Positions 51,127 through 60,165 of a DNA stretch of 64,000 nt are shown in pieces. The notes below the pieces were generated by a model. That model did no database searches, was not told the origin of the DNA, and was given only the letters and a program-made list of their open reading frames with translations. Source of the stretch: Gudongella sp051744365. GTDB lineage: Bacteria; Bacillota; Clostridia; Tissierellales; Tissierellaceae. Made by a program: the position numbers and the translations under genes. Within the stretch, counting starts at the first letter, position 1. Each line of letters begins with the position of its first letter. Location: contig JBNJCX010000004.1 of the NCBI GenBank assembly GCA_051744365.1, positions 1-64,000 of the forward strand, in the 5' to 3' direction.

Positions 51127-53196
51127 TTGAAAGCGTATTCAACGGAAAAGATCAGAAACGTAGCCCTTCTCGGGCACAGCAGTAACGGAAAAACCACTTT
51201 AACAGAAGCAATGCTATTTGCAACAGGTGTGACTACAAGGCAGGGAAAGGTGACAGAAGGAAACACGATGTCAGACTTTGACAAGCAGGAGATTGCCAGG
51301 AAGGTTTCAATCGGAACATCAGTAATACCTGTGGAATGGAATAATACCAAGTTCAATATCCTGGATACTCCCGGATATTTCGACTTTATAGGTGAAATGT
51401 ATGGAGCAAAAAGAGCCAGTGAAGGCTCCGTTCTTCTTGTTGATGCCTCCTCGGGAATAGAGGTAGGAACTGAAAAGGCTTGGAAGAACCTTGAGAAATA
51501 TGATACACCAAGAATTATATTTGCAAATAAAATGGATAAGGAAAATATCAACTTTGACAAGTTGCTTGAAGATTTGATAAGTCAGTTCGGGGACAAGATC
51601 GTTCCTTTTGCATATCCCACTGTTACAGGTGAAGGATTCAAGGGCTTTGCAAATCTAATAGATGAAGTTGCATACGAATACGATGGAAAGAATAGAAAAG
51701 AAGTTCCCCTAAACGAGGAGCAGAAGGCAAAAATCGATGAATACAGAGAAATATTCATGGAGAGAATTGCGCTGTCTGAAGAGGAGCTTATGGAGAAGTA
51801 CTTCGAAGGTATACCATTTACCAAAGAAGAGGTAACAAGAGGTATCAGGGGAAGCGTTTCAAGCGGAGCCTTGGTTCCATTGGTTGTGGGAAGTGCTGAA
51901 AAGACAATCGGCGCGGACTTCCTTCTAGACGTTATACAAAGATATATACCGTCTCCTTCCGATGTGGGAAGTGTAAAGGGCACAAAGAATGGAGAAGAAA
52001 TAATAAGAAAGGTAGATGTGAGTGAGCCTTTCTCAGCAATAGTGTTCAAGACAATCGTCGACCCGTTTGTTGGAAAACTTACGCTGTTCAAGGTTGTATC
52101 AGGAAAGCTCACCAAAGACACCGACCTTTACAACTCAACAAAGGAAAAGACTGAGAAGCTTGGCGGGTTGTTCCTGTTGAGAGGCAAGAATCAGGTTGAG
52201 GTTTCTGAAATTATGGCAGGAGACATCGGAGCCACTTCGAAGCTTCAGTATACCCAGACAGGAGATACCCTCTGCGATAAGAATGACCAGACCCTTTATG
52301 AGACGATCAGGTATCCACAGCCTACATTGTTTATGGCAGTAGAGCCTAAGAACAAAGGCGACGAGGAAAAAATCGGCACATCCCTTAACAAGATGATAGA
52401 TGAAGACCCCACATTTGTAATAGAAAGAAACGCTGAGACCAAGCAGCTGCTCATAGGTGGACAGGGCAACATGCAGCTTACTGTTATTGTTGATAAATTG
52501 AAGACAAACTTTGGAGTCGACGTAGTTCTGAAGAATCCAACAATTGCCTTCAGAGAAACCATTAAAGGATCCTCAACAGTTCAAGGCAAGCACAAGAAAC
52601 AATCCGGAGGAGCAGGTCAGTACGGAGATGTCCATATGAAATTCGAGCCATGTGAAGAGGAATTTATCTTCGAAGAGCAGATCTTTGGAGGATCGGTTCC
52701 AAGAAACTTCTGGCCGGCAGTTGAAAAGGGAGTTAGAGAATCCCTTGACCACGGAATATTGGCAGGATATCCTGTTGTTAATGTAAAGGCAATTTTGTTT
52801 GATGGTTCCTACCACGATGTAGACTCAAACGAGATGGCATTTAAGATCGCTGCATCAATTGCATTCAAGAAGGGCATGGAGGAAGCAAATCCAATACTTC
52901 TTGAGCCAATAGTCAGGGTTGAGGTTTCCATACCTGAGGGCTACATGGGCGATGTAATGGGCGATATGAACAAGCGTAGAGGAAGAATCCTTGGAATGGA
53001 GCAGCAGGAAGACGGAAGTCAGAAGATCATAGCAGAGGCTCCACACGTAGAGATGTTCCAGTACGCAATCGACCTTAGGGCAATGACCCAGGCAAGGGGA
53101 AGCTTTACTATGGAATTCTCAAGATATGAAGAGGTTCCACAGATGATTGCAGAAAAAATAATCGCTCAGGCAAAGGCAAATAAAGAAAATAATTAA
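51127..53196 (+). CDS. EF-G-like translational GTPase (second-type elongation factor G)
   Basis: A 689-residue protein with all EF-G domains. G1 is GHSSNGKTTLTEAML (canonical EF-G has DAGKTT), G3 is LDTPGYFDF, G4 is NKMD. Domain IV has KKQSGGAGQYGDVHMKFEP and VNVKAILFDGSYHDVDSNEM, and domain V has GDVMGDMNKRRGRILGME. This matches the EF-G-like subgroup found beside the main fusA in many Firmicutes; its exact role is not settled. Translation starts at a TTG behind TTAGGGGG. It is a single-gene unit with its own promoter and terminator hairpin. Confidence 0.92.
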   Translation: MKAYSTEKIRNVALLGHSSNGKTTLTEAMLFATGVTTRQGKVTEGNTMSDFDKQEIARKVSIGTSVIPVEWNNTKFNILDTPGYFDFIGEMYGAKRASEGSVLLVDASSGIEVGTEKAWKNLEKYDTPRIIFANKMDKENINFDKLLEDLISQFGDKIVPFAYPTVTGEGFKGFANLIDEVAYEYDGKNRKEVPLNEEQKAKIDEYREIFMERIALSEEELMEKYFEGIPFTKEEVTRGIRGSVSSGALVPLVVGSAEKTIGADFLLDVIQRYIPSPSDVGSVKGTKNGEEIIRKVDVSEPFSAIVFKTIVDPFVGKLTLFKVVSGKLTKDTDLYNSTKEKTEKLGGLFLLRGKNQVEVSEIMAGDIGATSKLQYTQTGDTLCDKNDQTLYETIRYPQPTLFMAVEPKNKGDEEKIGTSLNKMIDEDPTFVIERNAETKQLLIGGQGNMQLTVIVDKLKTNFGVDVVLKNPTIAFRETIKGSSTVQGKHKKQSGGAGQYGDVHMKFEPCEEEFIFEEQIFGGSVPRNFWPAVEKGVRESLDHGILAGYPVVNVKAILFDGSYHDVDSNEMAFKIAASIAFKKGMEEANPILLEPIVRVEVSIPEGYMGDVMGDMNKRRGRILGMEQQEDGSQKIIAEAPHVEMFQYAIDLRAMTQARGSFTMEFSRYEEVPQMIAEKIIAQAKANKENN

Positions 53197-53202
53197 TTGA
53201 GA

Positions 53203-53237
53203 TTTCAGCTCGGTTTTATGCCGGGCTGAAAATTTAT
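53203..53237 (+). terminator. Terminator after EF-G-like gene
   Basis: TTTCAGCTCGG and CCGGGCTGAAA pair (one G-T) around TTTTATG; ATTTATA follows, so the T-tract is weak. Confidence 0.65.
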
Positions 53238-53258
53238 ACAGCTATTGAAAAATGATGG

Positions 53259-53287
53259 TTTACAGGCAATTATTTTTGTGGTACAAT
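53259..53287 (+). promoter_or_regulatory. Promoter for the c-di-GMP riboswitch transcript
   Basis: TTTACA at 53259 and TACAAT at 53282 have a 17-base spacer. Transcription would start near 53294, upstream of the aptamer. Confidence 0.6.
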
Positions 53288-53348
53288 ATGTGTAATAAAA
53301 TATAAATTGTTATGACAAGTACAAAAAGGCATCTCTTTTTGTGGGCTG

Positions 53349-53424
53349 TCAAACGATAAAGGCAAACCTATTGAAAGATAGGGACGCAAAGCTATAGGGC
53401 CTTAAAAGGCAGCCAGCTACCGAA
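53349..53424 (+). ncRNA. Cyclic di-GMP-I (GEMM) riboswitch aptamer
   Basis: The core GGCAAACCTATTGAAAGATA, then GGGACGCAAAGCTATAGGGC and CTTAAAAGGCAGCCAGCTACCG, matches the GEMM-I consensus, including the GAAA tetraloop, GGGACGCAAAGC block and the GG-AGC/GCT-CC second hairpin. The ribosome site AAGGAGAG (53424-53431) abuts the aptamer, so control is probably at translation. An upstream hairpin (53321-53342) contains CTCTTTTT, which can alternatively pair with AAGGAGAG. Confidence 0.92.
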
Positions 53425-53438
53425 AGGAGAGTTTACAA

Positions 53439-54221
53439 GTGAAAAGGAGATTTTTGAGCCTTTTAATGGTATTTGTTTTTTTGATTGGATCAATAGGAAT
53501 ATCCAACGCAGCAGGGAGCTTTGAGGTGGCTTCAATAGACAGCAGTCATCTTAGAATAGACAGCGTGGCATATGGCAGCAATATGAGGATAATGGTTGAG
53601 AAGGGTGCTGAAAAGTACTTTTACAGCATGAACAGCACTCAGGAGAACATACCCCTTCAGCTTGGGGATGGAGTCTATACTGTCAAGCTGTTAAAGAACA
53701 TCGATGGAAACAGATACCAGGTTCTTGGCACATCCGAAATGAATATTTCAGATTGGGACAAGGATGTATACCTTACATCAAGCCAGCCTGTATACTGGGA
53801 AGGGCAAGCTGCAATGGAGGAACTTTCAGCAGTCTTGTTTGACGGGACTGAGACTGACTACCAAAAGGTCTTAAAGGCATACAATCATATAGTCAACAAT
53901 ATCCAGTATGACTACGATAAAATAAACAGAATAGATAATTCATATATTCCTGAAATTGATGAGACCATCCAAAGCGGTCAGGGAATCTGCTACGATTACT
54001 CGGCGCTGTTTGCAGGACTTATGAGATCACAGGGAGTGCCCGCAAAGCTAGTTAAGGGATATGCAAAGGGAATAGATGTATACCATGCATGGAACGAGGT
54101 TTTCGTTAATGGAAACTGGATAACAATCGATACTACATTTGATGCAGCATACTACCAGAAGAACATGAGTGTTCAGATGATAAAGAGCGAAACAGATTAC
54201 CAGAAAGTCAGAGAATATTAA
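53439..54221 (+). CDS. Secreted transglutaminase-like protein under c-di-GMP control
   Basis: A 260-residue exported protein with a signal peptide (RFLSLLMVFVFLIGSIGISNAAG). The C-terminal half is a transglutaminase-like cysteine-protease fold: catalytic Cys in GQGICYDYSALFAGLMRSQG (~180-200), His in VYHAWNEVFVNGNW, Asp in TIDTTFDAAY. The N-terminal ~100 residues are beta-rich and unrecognised. It may act on wall or surface proteins. The GTG start sits 14 bases after the riboswitch, so production should follow c-di-GMP, which governs the motile-to-sessile change. Confidence 0.88.
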   Translation: MKRRFLSLLMVFVFLIGSIGISNAAGSFEVASIDSSHLRIDSVAYGSNMRIMVEKGAEKYFYSMNSTQENIPLQLGDGVYTVKLLKNIDGNRYQVLGTSEMNISDWDKDVYLTSSQPVYWEGQAAMEELSAVLFDGTETDYQKVLKAYNHIVNNIQYDYDKINRIDNSYIPEIDETIQSGQGICYDYSALFAGLMRSQGVPAKLVKGYAKGIDVYHAWNEVFVNGNWITIDTTFDAAYYQKNMSVQMIKSETDYQKVREY

Positions 54222-54248
54222 TTAAGCCTGTTAAGGCTTAATTTTTTT
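54221..54248 (+). terminator. Terminator of the transglutaminase-like gene
   Basis: ATTAAGCC and GGCTTAAT pair perfectly around TGTTAA, followed by TTTTTT. It begins at the stop codon. Confidence 0.85.
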
Positions 54249-54255
54249 GGGTAAA

Positions 54256-54278
54256 AGACAAAGAAAGTCAAAGTCAAA
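54256..54278 (+). promoter_or_regulatory. CtsR box upstream of ctsR
   Basis: AGACAAA-GAA-AGTCAAA matches the CtsR heptad direct repeat (A/GGTCAAA-NAN-A/GGTCAAA) with one mismatch, and a further GTCAAA follows directly. It lies 14-36 bases before the GTG start. A clear sigma-A promoter was not found next to it. Confidence 0.65.
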
Positions 54279-54291
54279 AGGAAGTGATTGT

Positions 54292-54747
54292 GTGGCAGGG
54301 CTCAGCAATATAATTGAACAATTTCTGAAGGAGCTTATCGAGGAAATGGGTGGCGTTGTAGAAATCCAGAGAAACGAGCTTGCAAGCCAGTTTGAATGCG
54401 CCCCATCACAAATAAACTATGTCTTGAGCACCAGGTTCACACCCTACAAGGGGTACTATATTGAGAGTAGAAGAGGTGGCGGTGGGTATATTAGAATTGT
54501 AAAAGTTAAGCTTCAGCAGGATTTGAGTCTTAACAATATAATACAGAATATCGTTGGCGAATCTCTTACTGAAAACAAGGCATATGAAATTATCGAGGCA
54601 CTGGTGGATGAAGATGTTATATCCGTCAGGGAGGCAGAAATCATCAGGGCTGCTGTCAGCGACAGGTCCTTTGGCAGTGGAGCTGGAGACAGGAATTCAC
54701 TCAGGGCCTCTGTCCTAAGGAATATACTGCTGGTTTTGGTCAAATAG
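54292..54747 (+). CDS. ctsR: CtsR, transcriptional repressor of class III stress genes
   Basis: A 151-residue CtsR. LSNIIEQFLKELIEEMGG, RNELASQFECAPSQINYVLS (helix-turn-helix) and YIESRRGGGGYIRIVKV (wing with the arginine/glycine tip that senses heat) are diagnostic. It represses clp genes by binding heptad repeats. The GTG at 54292, behind AAAAGGAAG, gives the usual N-terminus; the frame extends back to a TTG at 54247 but would translate the operator. It heads the ctsR-mcsA-mcsB-clpC operon. Confidence 0.95.
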   Translation: MAGLSNIIEQFLKELIEEMGGVVEIQRNELASQFECAPSQINYVLSTRFTPYKGYYIESRRGGGGYIRIVKVKLQQDLSLNNIIQNIVGESLTENKAYEIIEALVDEDVISVREAEIIRAAVSDRSFGSGAGDRNSLRASVLRNILLVLVK

Positions 54748-54767
54748 ATTGGAGTTGGTGACTGATT

Positions 54768-55247
54768 ATGAAATGTGAATCCTGCAACGAAAGAGAAGCG
54801 ACGGTTCATTACACTAGTATAATAAACGGAGTAAAAGAGGAGCACCATCTCTGTGAGATATGCGCAGCTGGAATCCAGAAGAACATCCAGGATCATTTCC
54901 CTTTGCACAAACTCTTTGAGGGTATGACTGTAGATACAAAGTGTCCCAACTGCGGATTAATCTATGAAAAATTCAGGTCCAGCGGCAAGCTGGGCTGCTC
55001 AAAGTGCTATGACGCCTTCGGCAAGGAACTGGAAAATGTAATAAGGGGGATACACGGGCATACAAAGCACAACGGAAAGATTCCAAGACGTGGCTATTCA
55101 ATGGTTAGACATCAGGAGGATATGGACCAGCTTAACATAGAGCTGCAGGAGGCAATCAAGATGGAGGAGTATGAAAAAGCCGCTGTCCTCAGAGATGAGA
55201 TAAAGAGGATAAAGAACATTATGGATTCAGACCAAAGAGGTGAATGA
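54768..55247 (+). CDS. mcsA: McsA, activator of protein arginine kinase
   Basis: A 159-residue protein with four CxxC pairs (CESC, CEIC, CPNC, CSKC) for zinc binding and a C-terminal UVR motif (MEEYEKAAVLRDEIKRI). McsA activates McsB and takes part in CtsR control and ClpC targeting. TTGGAGTTGGTGACTG precedes the ATG, and the stop lies one base before the McsB ATG. Confidence 0.95.
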   Translation: MKCESCNEREATVHYTSIINGVKEEHHLCEICAAGIQKNIQDHFPLHKLFEGMTVDTKCPNCGLIYEKFRSSGKLGCSKCYDAFGKELENVIRGIHGHTKHNGKIPRRGYSMVRHQEDMDQLNIELQEAIKMEEYEKAAVLRDEIKRIKNIMDSDQRGE

Positions 55248-55248
55248 T

Positions 55249-56265
55249 ATGACTATCTGGCTTGACCCGAAGGACTATGACACTGTGGTTGTAAGTACTA
55301 GACTTAGGGTGGCAAGAAATATAAGGAATGATGTATTTCCGCTGTATTCCACGAGAGACCAATCACGGGAAACGGCTGATAAGATAATCCAGGCAGTAAA
55401 TGAGCAGTTCAATGAGGGGGAGTATGAATTCCACCGCCTGAATGAAATGGAAACAAGAGAAAGAATCAGTTATATGGAAAATCACGTAATTAGCCCTGGG
55501 CTACTTGAGAATATTGACAAGGGCTGCTTCTTTATAAGGAATGACGAGAATGTGACCATTATGATAAACGAGGAGGACCATATCAGACTGCAGACACTTC
55601 TACCAGGGCTGGAGCTGTTGGAAGGCTGGAAGCTTTGCTCACAGATCGATGATCTGCTGGAGGAAAAGCTGGATTTTGCATTTCATACGGAATACGGCTA
55701 TCTTACAGCCTGCCCCACAAATACGGGAACGGGTCTGAGGGCATCGGTGATGCTGCATCTTCCGGGAGTAACAATGACTGGTCATACCGCAAGCATAATA
55801 AATGCCCTGAGGAAAATCGGACTGACAATAAGAGGAATATACGGCGAAGGTACAGATGCAGTAGGAGATCTGTACCAGATATCCAACCAGCTTACTCTGG
55901 GCGAATCAGAAGAGGAGATTATTGAAAGGCTCAGCAAGGTGGTTCAGCAGCTGATAAAGAGGGAAAAGAACACCAGGGATTTCCTCTATGAAAAGAAACA
56001 GCCTGAAATAGAGGACAAGGTCTACAGGTCCCTTGGAGCCTTGAGAAGTGCACGGATTCTGTCGTCAAAGGAGGCCATGAGGCATATCTCAAGGGTCAAG
56101 CTTGGCTCAGACCTTGGAATATTGAAGGATTTCGGGGGAAGTGAGCTGGTAAGGCTTATGATATGGATCAAGCCGGGAAATGTACAGGTATCTGAGAAAA
56201 GGTCAATGGATAAGCAGGAGAGAGACCGAGTCAGGGCAGACCTGACCAGAGAATATTTCAAGTGA
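55249..56265 (+). CDS. mcsB: McsB, protein arginine kinase
   Basis: A 338-residue phosphagen-kinase-type protein. STRLRVARNIRNDVFPL near the N-terminus, the catalytic-Cys segment LTACPTNTGTGLRASVMLHL and GIYGEGTDAVGDLYQISNQL are conserved. McsB phosphorylates arginines on CtsR and on unfolded proteins, marking them for ClpCP. The ATG at 55249 follows AGAGGTGAATG; a GTG nine bases earlier overlaps mcsA. Confidence 0.95.
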   Translation: MTIWLDPKDYDTVVVSTRLRVARNIRNDVFPLYSTRDQSRETADKIIQAVNEQFNEGEYEFHRLNEMETRERISYMENHVISPGLLENIDKGCFFIRNDENVTIMINEEDHIRLQTLLPGLELLEGWKLCSQIDDLLEEKLDFAFHTEYGYLTACPTNTGTGLRASVMLHLPGVTMTGHTASIINALRKIGLTIRGIYGEGTDAVGDLYQISNQLTLGESEEEIIERLSKVVQQLIKREKNTRDFLYEKKQPEIEDKVYRSLGALRSARILSSKEAMRHISRVKLGSDLGILKDFGGSELVRLMIWIKPGNVQVSEKRSMDKQERDRVRADLTREYFK

Positions 56266-56277
56266 TGGAGGTTTAGT

Positions 56278-58773
56278 ATGGGAATGTTTGGAAGATTTAC
56301 TGAGAGAGCACAAAAGTCAATTTTACTGGCCCAGGAGGAAGCTAAGAAGTTCAACCACAATTACGTGGGAACCGAGCATCTTCTGCTGGGGCTGTTGGCA
56401 GAGGAACAGGGCGTTGCTGCAACAAGCCTTAAGGAGATGGGCGTCACCTTGGATAATGCAAGAAAGCAGGTATACGATATAGTTGGAATGGGTGAGGAGA
56501 ACATGGAATTGGTTGGCTTTACACCCAGGACCAAGAAGATATTCGAGCTAGCGGTTTCAGAGGCAAGAAACCTGGGTCACAACTACGTCAGCACTGAGCA
56601 TTTGATTCTGGGGCTGATTGCTGAGGGAGAAGGAATTGGGGTTACCATCCTGAGACGGATGGGGGTTGATCCTGCGAAGCTCGCTGAGAGTGTTGCCATG
56701 AAGGTTACAGAATCAGTGTCAAATAAGCAACAGCAGGCTCAGCAGCAGCAGAACGACAGAAAAGGGCAGTCAAGCATTGAAAAATACAGTATTGATTTAA
56801 ACAAGATGGCTAATGATGGAGAAATAGACCCTGTCATCGGCAGAAAAAAGGAAATTGAAAGGGTAGTGCAGGTTCTCAGCAGAAGAACCAAGAACAATCC
56901 GGTTCTTATAGGAGAGCCTGGAGTAGGAAAAACCGCCATAGCAGAGGGACTTGCACAGAAAATTGTGGAGGGTGATGTTCCTGAGATAATCAAGAACAAG
57001 AGAATTGTAACTCTCGATCTACCCGGAATGATTGCAGGTGCAAAGTACAGGGGCGAGTTTGAGGAAAGGCTTAAATCAGTAATGAAGGAGTTGAAGGATG
57101 CAGGTGATGTAATCCTGTTTATCGACGAGATGCACACTATCGTCGGAGCTGGAGCCGCAGAAGGTGCAATCGATGCATCGAATATCCTGAAGCCTACCCT
57201 GGCAAGGGGGGAGCTACAGATAATCGGGGCTACTACAATAGATGAATACAGAAAGCATATTGAAAAGGACACAGCCCTTGAAAGAAGGCTTCAGCCAATT
57301 ATGGTTGAGGAGCCAAGCATAACGGATACTGTGAAGATTCTTGAGGGACTCAGGGACAGATATGAGGCACACCATGGCGTAAAGATTCTGGATGAGGCCT
57401 TGGAGGCAGCAGCTGAGCTATCGTACAGGTATATTGCAGACAGGTTTCTTCCTGACAAGGCAATCGACCTTATTGATGAGGCGGCTTCCAAGATAAGGGT
57501 AAACACCTATGTTGCACCTGATGATCTGAAGGATCTTGAGGAAAGGCTGGAGGAGCTGCAGCAGGAGAAGGAGGAGGCCATCAACACCCAAAACTTTGAA
57601 ATGGCTGCTAGTGTAAGGGATCAGGAAAAGGATATCAAGGAGAAGATAGAGAGCAGAAAGATAAAATGGAAGAAGCAGAAGCAGGAGAAGAATCTGGTTG
57701 TGGGGTATGATGAGATAGCTGAGATTGTATCCAACTGGACAGGAGTTCCTGTAAGCAGGATGACAACGGAGGAAAGCGAAAGACTTCTAAAGCTTGAGGA
57801 TGTTCTCCACAAGAGAGTCGTGGGACAGAACCAGGCTGTAAAGTCAGTTGCTGCAGCTGTAAGAAGGGCAAGGGTCGGCCTGAAAGACCCGAAAAAGCCA
57901 ATCGGAAGCTTCATTTTTGTTGGGCCTACAGGTGTCGGCAAGACCCACCTGGCCAAGGCTCTTGCAGAGGCACTCTTTGGAGAAGAGGATGCCATGATAA
58001 GAATTGATATGAGTGAATATATGGAAAAGCACTCGGTATCAAGGCTTGTGGGATCACCCCCGGGATATGTGGGATATGATGAAGGCGGCCAATTGACTGA
58101 GGCTGTAAGGAGAAAACCCTATTCGGTTATTCTATTTGACGAGATTGAAAAGGCACATCCGGATGTATTCAATATGCTTCTTCAGATATTGGATGAGGGT
58201 AGGCTGACTGATTCCAAGGGAAGGACTGTTGATTTCAAGAATACTGTTATAATCATGACCTCAAACGCAGGGGCGACCTCCCTTAAGAAGCAGAATGTAT
58301 TGGGCTTTGCTGCAGTTGAGGACAAGTACACCCAGGAATATGAACGGATGAAGGATATCATTACTGAGGAGCTCAAGAGAACCTTCAGACCTGAATTTTT
58401 AAACAGACTGGACGAGGTTATTGTATTCCACGGACTCAAGGAAGAACAGGTTGAGGAAATTGTGGATATTATGGTTAGAGACCTTGAGAAGAGGATGGAA
58501 AAGATAGGCGTAAATATCCAGATATCCAAGGAAACCAGAAAATATATTTCCAAGCAGGGCTTTGATTCTGTTTTCGGAGCAAGGCCACTTGAGAGAACCA
58601 TAAGAAAAATGATAGAGGATCAACTTGCCGAGGAAATACTCAAGGGAAGTGTTTCCAAGGATGAAAAGATATCTGTTGAATATGACGGCGAGAGACTTAC
58701 ATTCAATAAGTCTGAACAGATGACAAAGGAGCCGGGAGGAGAAACTATTGGCGAAGAAGACCAGAATCAATAG
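56278..58773 (+). CDS. clpC: ClpC, AAA+ unfoldase of the ClpCP protease
   Basis: An 831-residue class 1 Clp ATPase. Two N-terminal repeats span 1-145 (LAQEEAKKFNHNYVGTEHLL), the first AAA domain has GEPGVGKT (~212), a UVR-containing middle domain lies at ~420-460, and the second AAA domain has GPTGVGKT (~549). It also has the ClpP-binding loop region and a C-terminal D2-small domain. It unfolds arginine-phosphorylated or adaptor-delivered proteins for ClpP. TGGAGG precedes the ATG. It overlaps the radA start by 26 bases. Confidence 0.97.
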   Translation: MGMFGRFTERAQKSILLAQEEAKKFNHNYVGTEHLLLGLLAEEQGVAATSLKEMGVTLDNARKQVYDIVGMGEENMELVGFTPRTKKIFELAVSEARNLGHNYVSTEHLILGLIAEGEGIGVTILRRMGVDPAKLAESVAMKVTESVSNKQQQAQQQQNDRKGQSSIEKYSIDLNKMANDGEIDPVIGRKKEIERVVQVLSRRTKNNPVLIGEPGVGKTAIAEGLAQKIVEGDVPEIIKNKRIVTLDLPGMIAGAKYRGEFEERLKSVMKELKDAGDVILFIDEMHTIVGAGAAEGAIDASNILKPTLARGELQIIGATTIDEYRKHIEKDTALERRLQPIMVEEPSITDTVKILEGLRDRYEAHHGVKILDEALEAAAELSYRYIADRFLPDKAIDLIDEAASKIRVNTYVAPDDLKDLEERLEELQQEKEEAINTQNFEMAASVRDQEKDIKEKIESRKIKWKKQKQEKNLVVGYDEIAEIVSNWTGVPVSRMTTEESERLLKLEDVLHKRVVGQNQAVKSVAAAVRRARVGLKDPKKPIGSFIFVGPTGVGKTHLAKALAEALFGEEDAMIRIDMSEYMEKHSVSRLVGSPPGYVGYDEGGQLTEAVRRKPYSVILFDEIEKAHPDVFNMLLQILDEGRLTDSKGRTVDFKNTVIIMTSNAGATSLKKQNVLGFAAVEDKYTQEYERMKDIITEELKRTFRPEFLNRLDEVIVFHGLKEEQVEEIVDIMVRDLEKRMEKIGVNIQISKETRKYISKQGFDSVFGARPLERTIRKMIEDQLAEEILKGSVSKDEKISVEYDGERLTFNKSEQMTKEPGGETIGEEDQNQ

Positions 58774-60115
58774 ATGCGGTGAGTGCGGCTATGAAATGGT
58801 GGGATTTATGGGTAGATGTCCACAGTGCGGCGCATTTGGATCCTTGCACGAGGTTGAAAGGGACGAAGGCGGACCCACTAAAAAAAAGAAGACAACCATA
58901 GCTTCAGAAAGACTAAATAAAGTACAGACCAAGAACAGTGAGAGAGTGCGGACCTCTATCGGAGAATTTGACAGGGTTATGGGAGGCGGAATAATCAAGG
59001 ATTCCGTCACCATTCTTACAGCCAAACCGGGTGCCGGGAAATCAACCCTGCTATTGCAGGTTGCAAACGACTTGGCAAAGCAGGGTGTAAAGACTCTCTA
59101 TGCATCCGGCGAGGAATCCACATCCCAGATAAAGTCCCGTGCTGACAGGATATTAAAGGAGATTCACGATGACCTCCACGTGGTATCAGACAACAGTCTG
59201 AATTCAGTTCTGGATATAATCCAGATGACAGATGCAAGGTTTATAATCATTGACAGTATCCAGACTTTCACCCTAGACGAGTTTCCCACATCCAGGGCAG
59301 GCTCCCCTACACAGACCATGGAGTCAGCATATGAGCTTGTAAGGATTGCCAAGAATCCCGAAAATCCGAGAATAGTTTTTATTGTGGGACAGATGACAAA
59401 GGATGATGAGCTGGCAGGAGTCAGGGCGCTGGAGCATCTGGTTGACACTGTGCTTGTTATAGAAGGCGACAGCGGCGAGGAGCTGAGAAGTCTGGTTTCC
59501 TCCAAGAACAGATACGGATCCACGGGGGAAATGGGATTTTTCAACATGACAGAGGATGGAATGGTATCAATAGACAACCCTTCTGAATACTTTATGACCA
59601 AGCGTTCAGAGACAAATCAGGTTTCAGGAAGTGCACTTACTGTAGTAAGGGAGGGTACAAGACCAATACTTCTTGAAGTGGAATCACTGGTGTCGCCATC
59701 CTTTACACCATATCCTGCAAGGATTGGAGAATCCATGAAAAGAGAGCAGATGAACACCTTGGTTTCAATTCTTGAGCAAAGGGGAGGTATTCCACTATAT
59801 GACAAGAACGTGGTCATAAAGACCACAGGCGGAATCAAGCTCAAGGAGCACTCTGCCAATCTAGCTGTAATTGTAAGCATTGTCTCATCGGTCTACGACA
59901 GACCTGTGGGAAGCGATACCATATTCCTTGCAGATGTGGGATTGACAGGGGAATTGAAGAAGGTTCCTTCCATTGACGCCAGGCTTAGGGAGGCCGACAG
60001 GATGGGAATACTGACTGCATATGTAGCAGCTGATTATGGCGGTGGAGCCAAGCTTAAGAATCTTAAGGTTATGAAGCTTAGGACTTTGAAGGAAGTATTG
60101 AATAAGGCCTTTTAG
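58748..60115 (+). CDS. radA: RadA (Sms), DNA repair ATPase
   Basis: A 455-residue RadA. The N-terminal zinc finger is CGECGYEMVGFMGRCPQCG, Walker A is AKPGAGKST (~96), the RadA-specific KNRYG motif is in SSKNRYGSTGEMGFF, and the C-terminal third is Lon-protease-like. It promotes branch migration in recombination. The TTG start at 58748 lies within the end of clpC behind GGAGGAG. A terminator follows. In many Firmicutes disA comes next; it is absent here. Confidence 0.96.
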   Translation: MAKKTRINRCGECGYEMVGFMGRCPQCGAFGSLHEVERDEGGPTKKKKTTIASERLNKVQTKNSERVRTSIGEFDRVMGGGIIKDSVTILTAKPGAGKSTLLLQVANDLAKQGVKTLYASGEESTSQIKSRADRILKEIHDDLHVVSDNSLNSVLDIIQMTDARFIIIDSIQTFTLDEFPTSRAGSPTQTMESAYELVRIAKNPENPRIVFIVGQMTKDDELAGVRALEHLVDTVLVIEGDSGEELRSLVSSKNRYGSTGEMGFFNMTEDGMVSIDNPSEYFMTKRSETNQVSGSALTVVREGTRPILLEVESLVSPSFTPYPARIGESMKREQMNTLVSILEQRGGIPLYDKNVVIKTTGGIKLKEHSANLAVIVSIVSSVYDRPVGSDTIFLADVGLTGELKKVPSIDARLREADRMGILTAYVAADYGGGAKLKNLKVMKLRTLKEVLNKAF

Positions 60116-60122
60116 ACAAGAA

Positions 60123-60163
60123 AATGCACCCTGAAAAAATGTTCAGAGTGCATTGATTTTTTG
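60123..60163 (+). terminator. Terminator of the ctsR-radA operon
   Basis: AATGCAC-C-CTGA and TCAG-A-GTGCATT pair around AAAAATGT with one internal mismatch. GATTTTTTG follows. It is just before the convergent gene at 60166. Confidence 0.85.
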
Positions 60164-60165
60164 TT

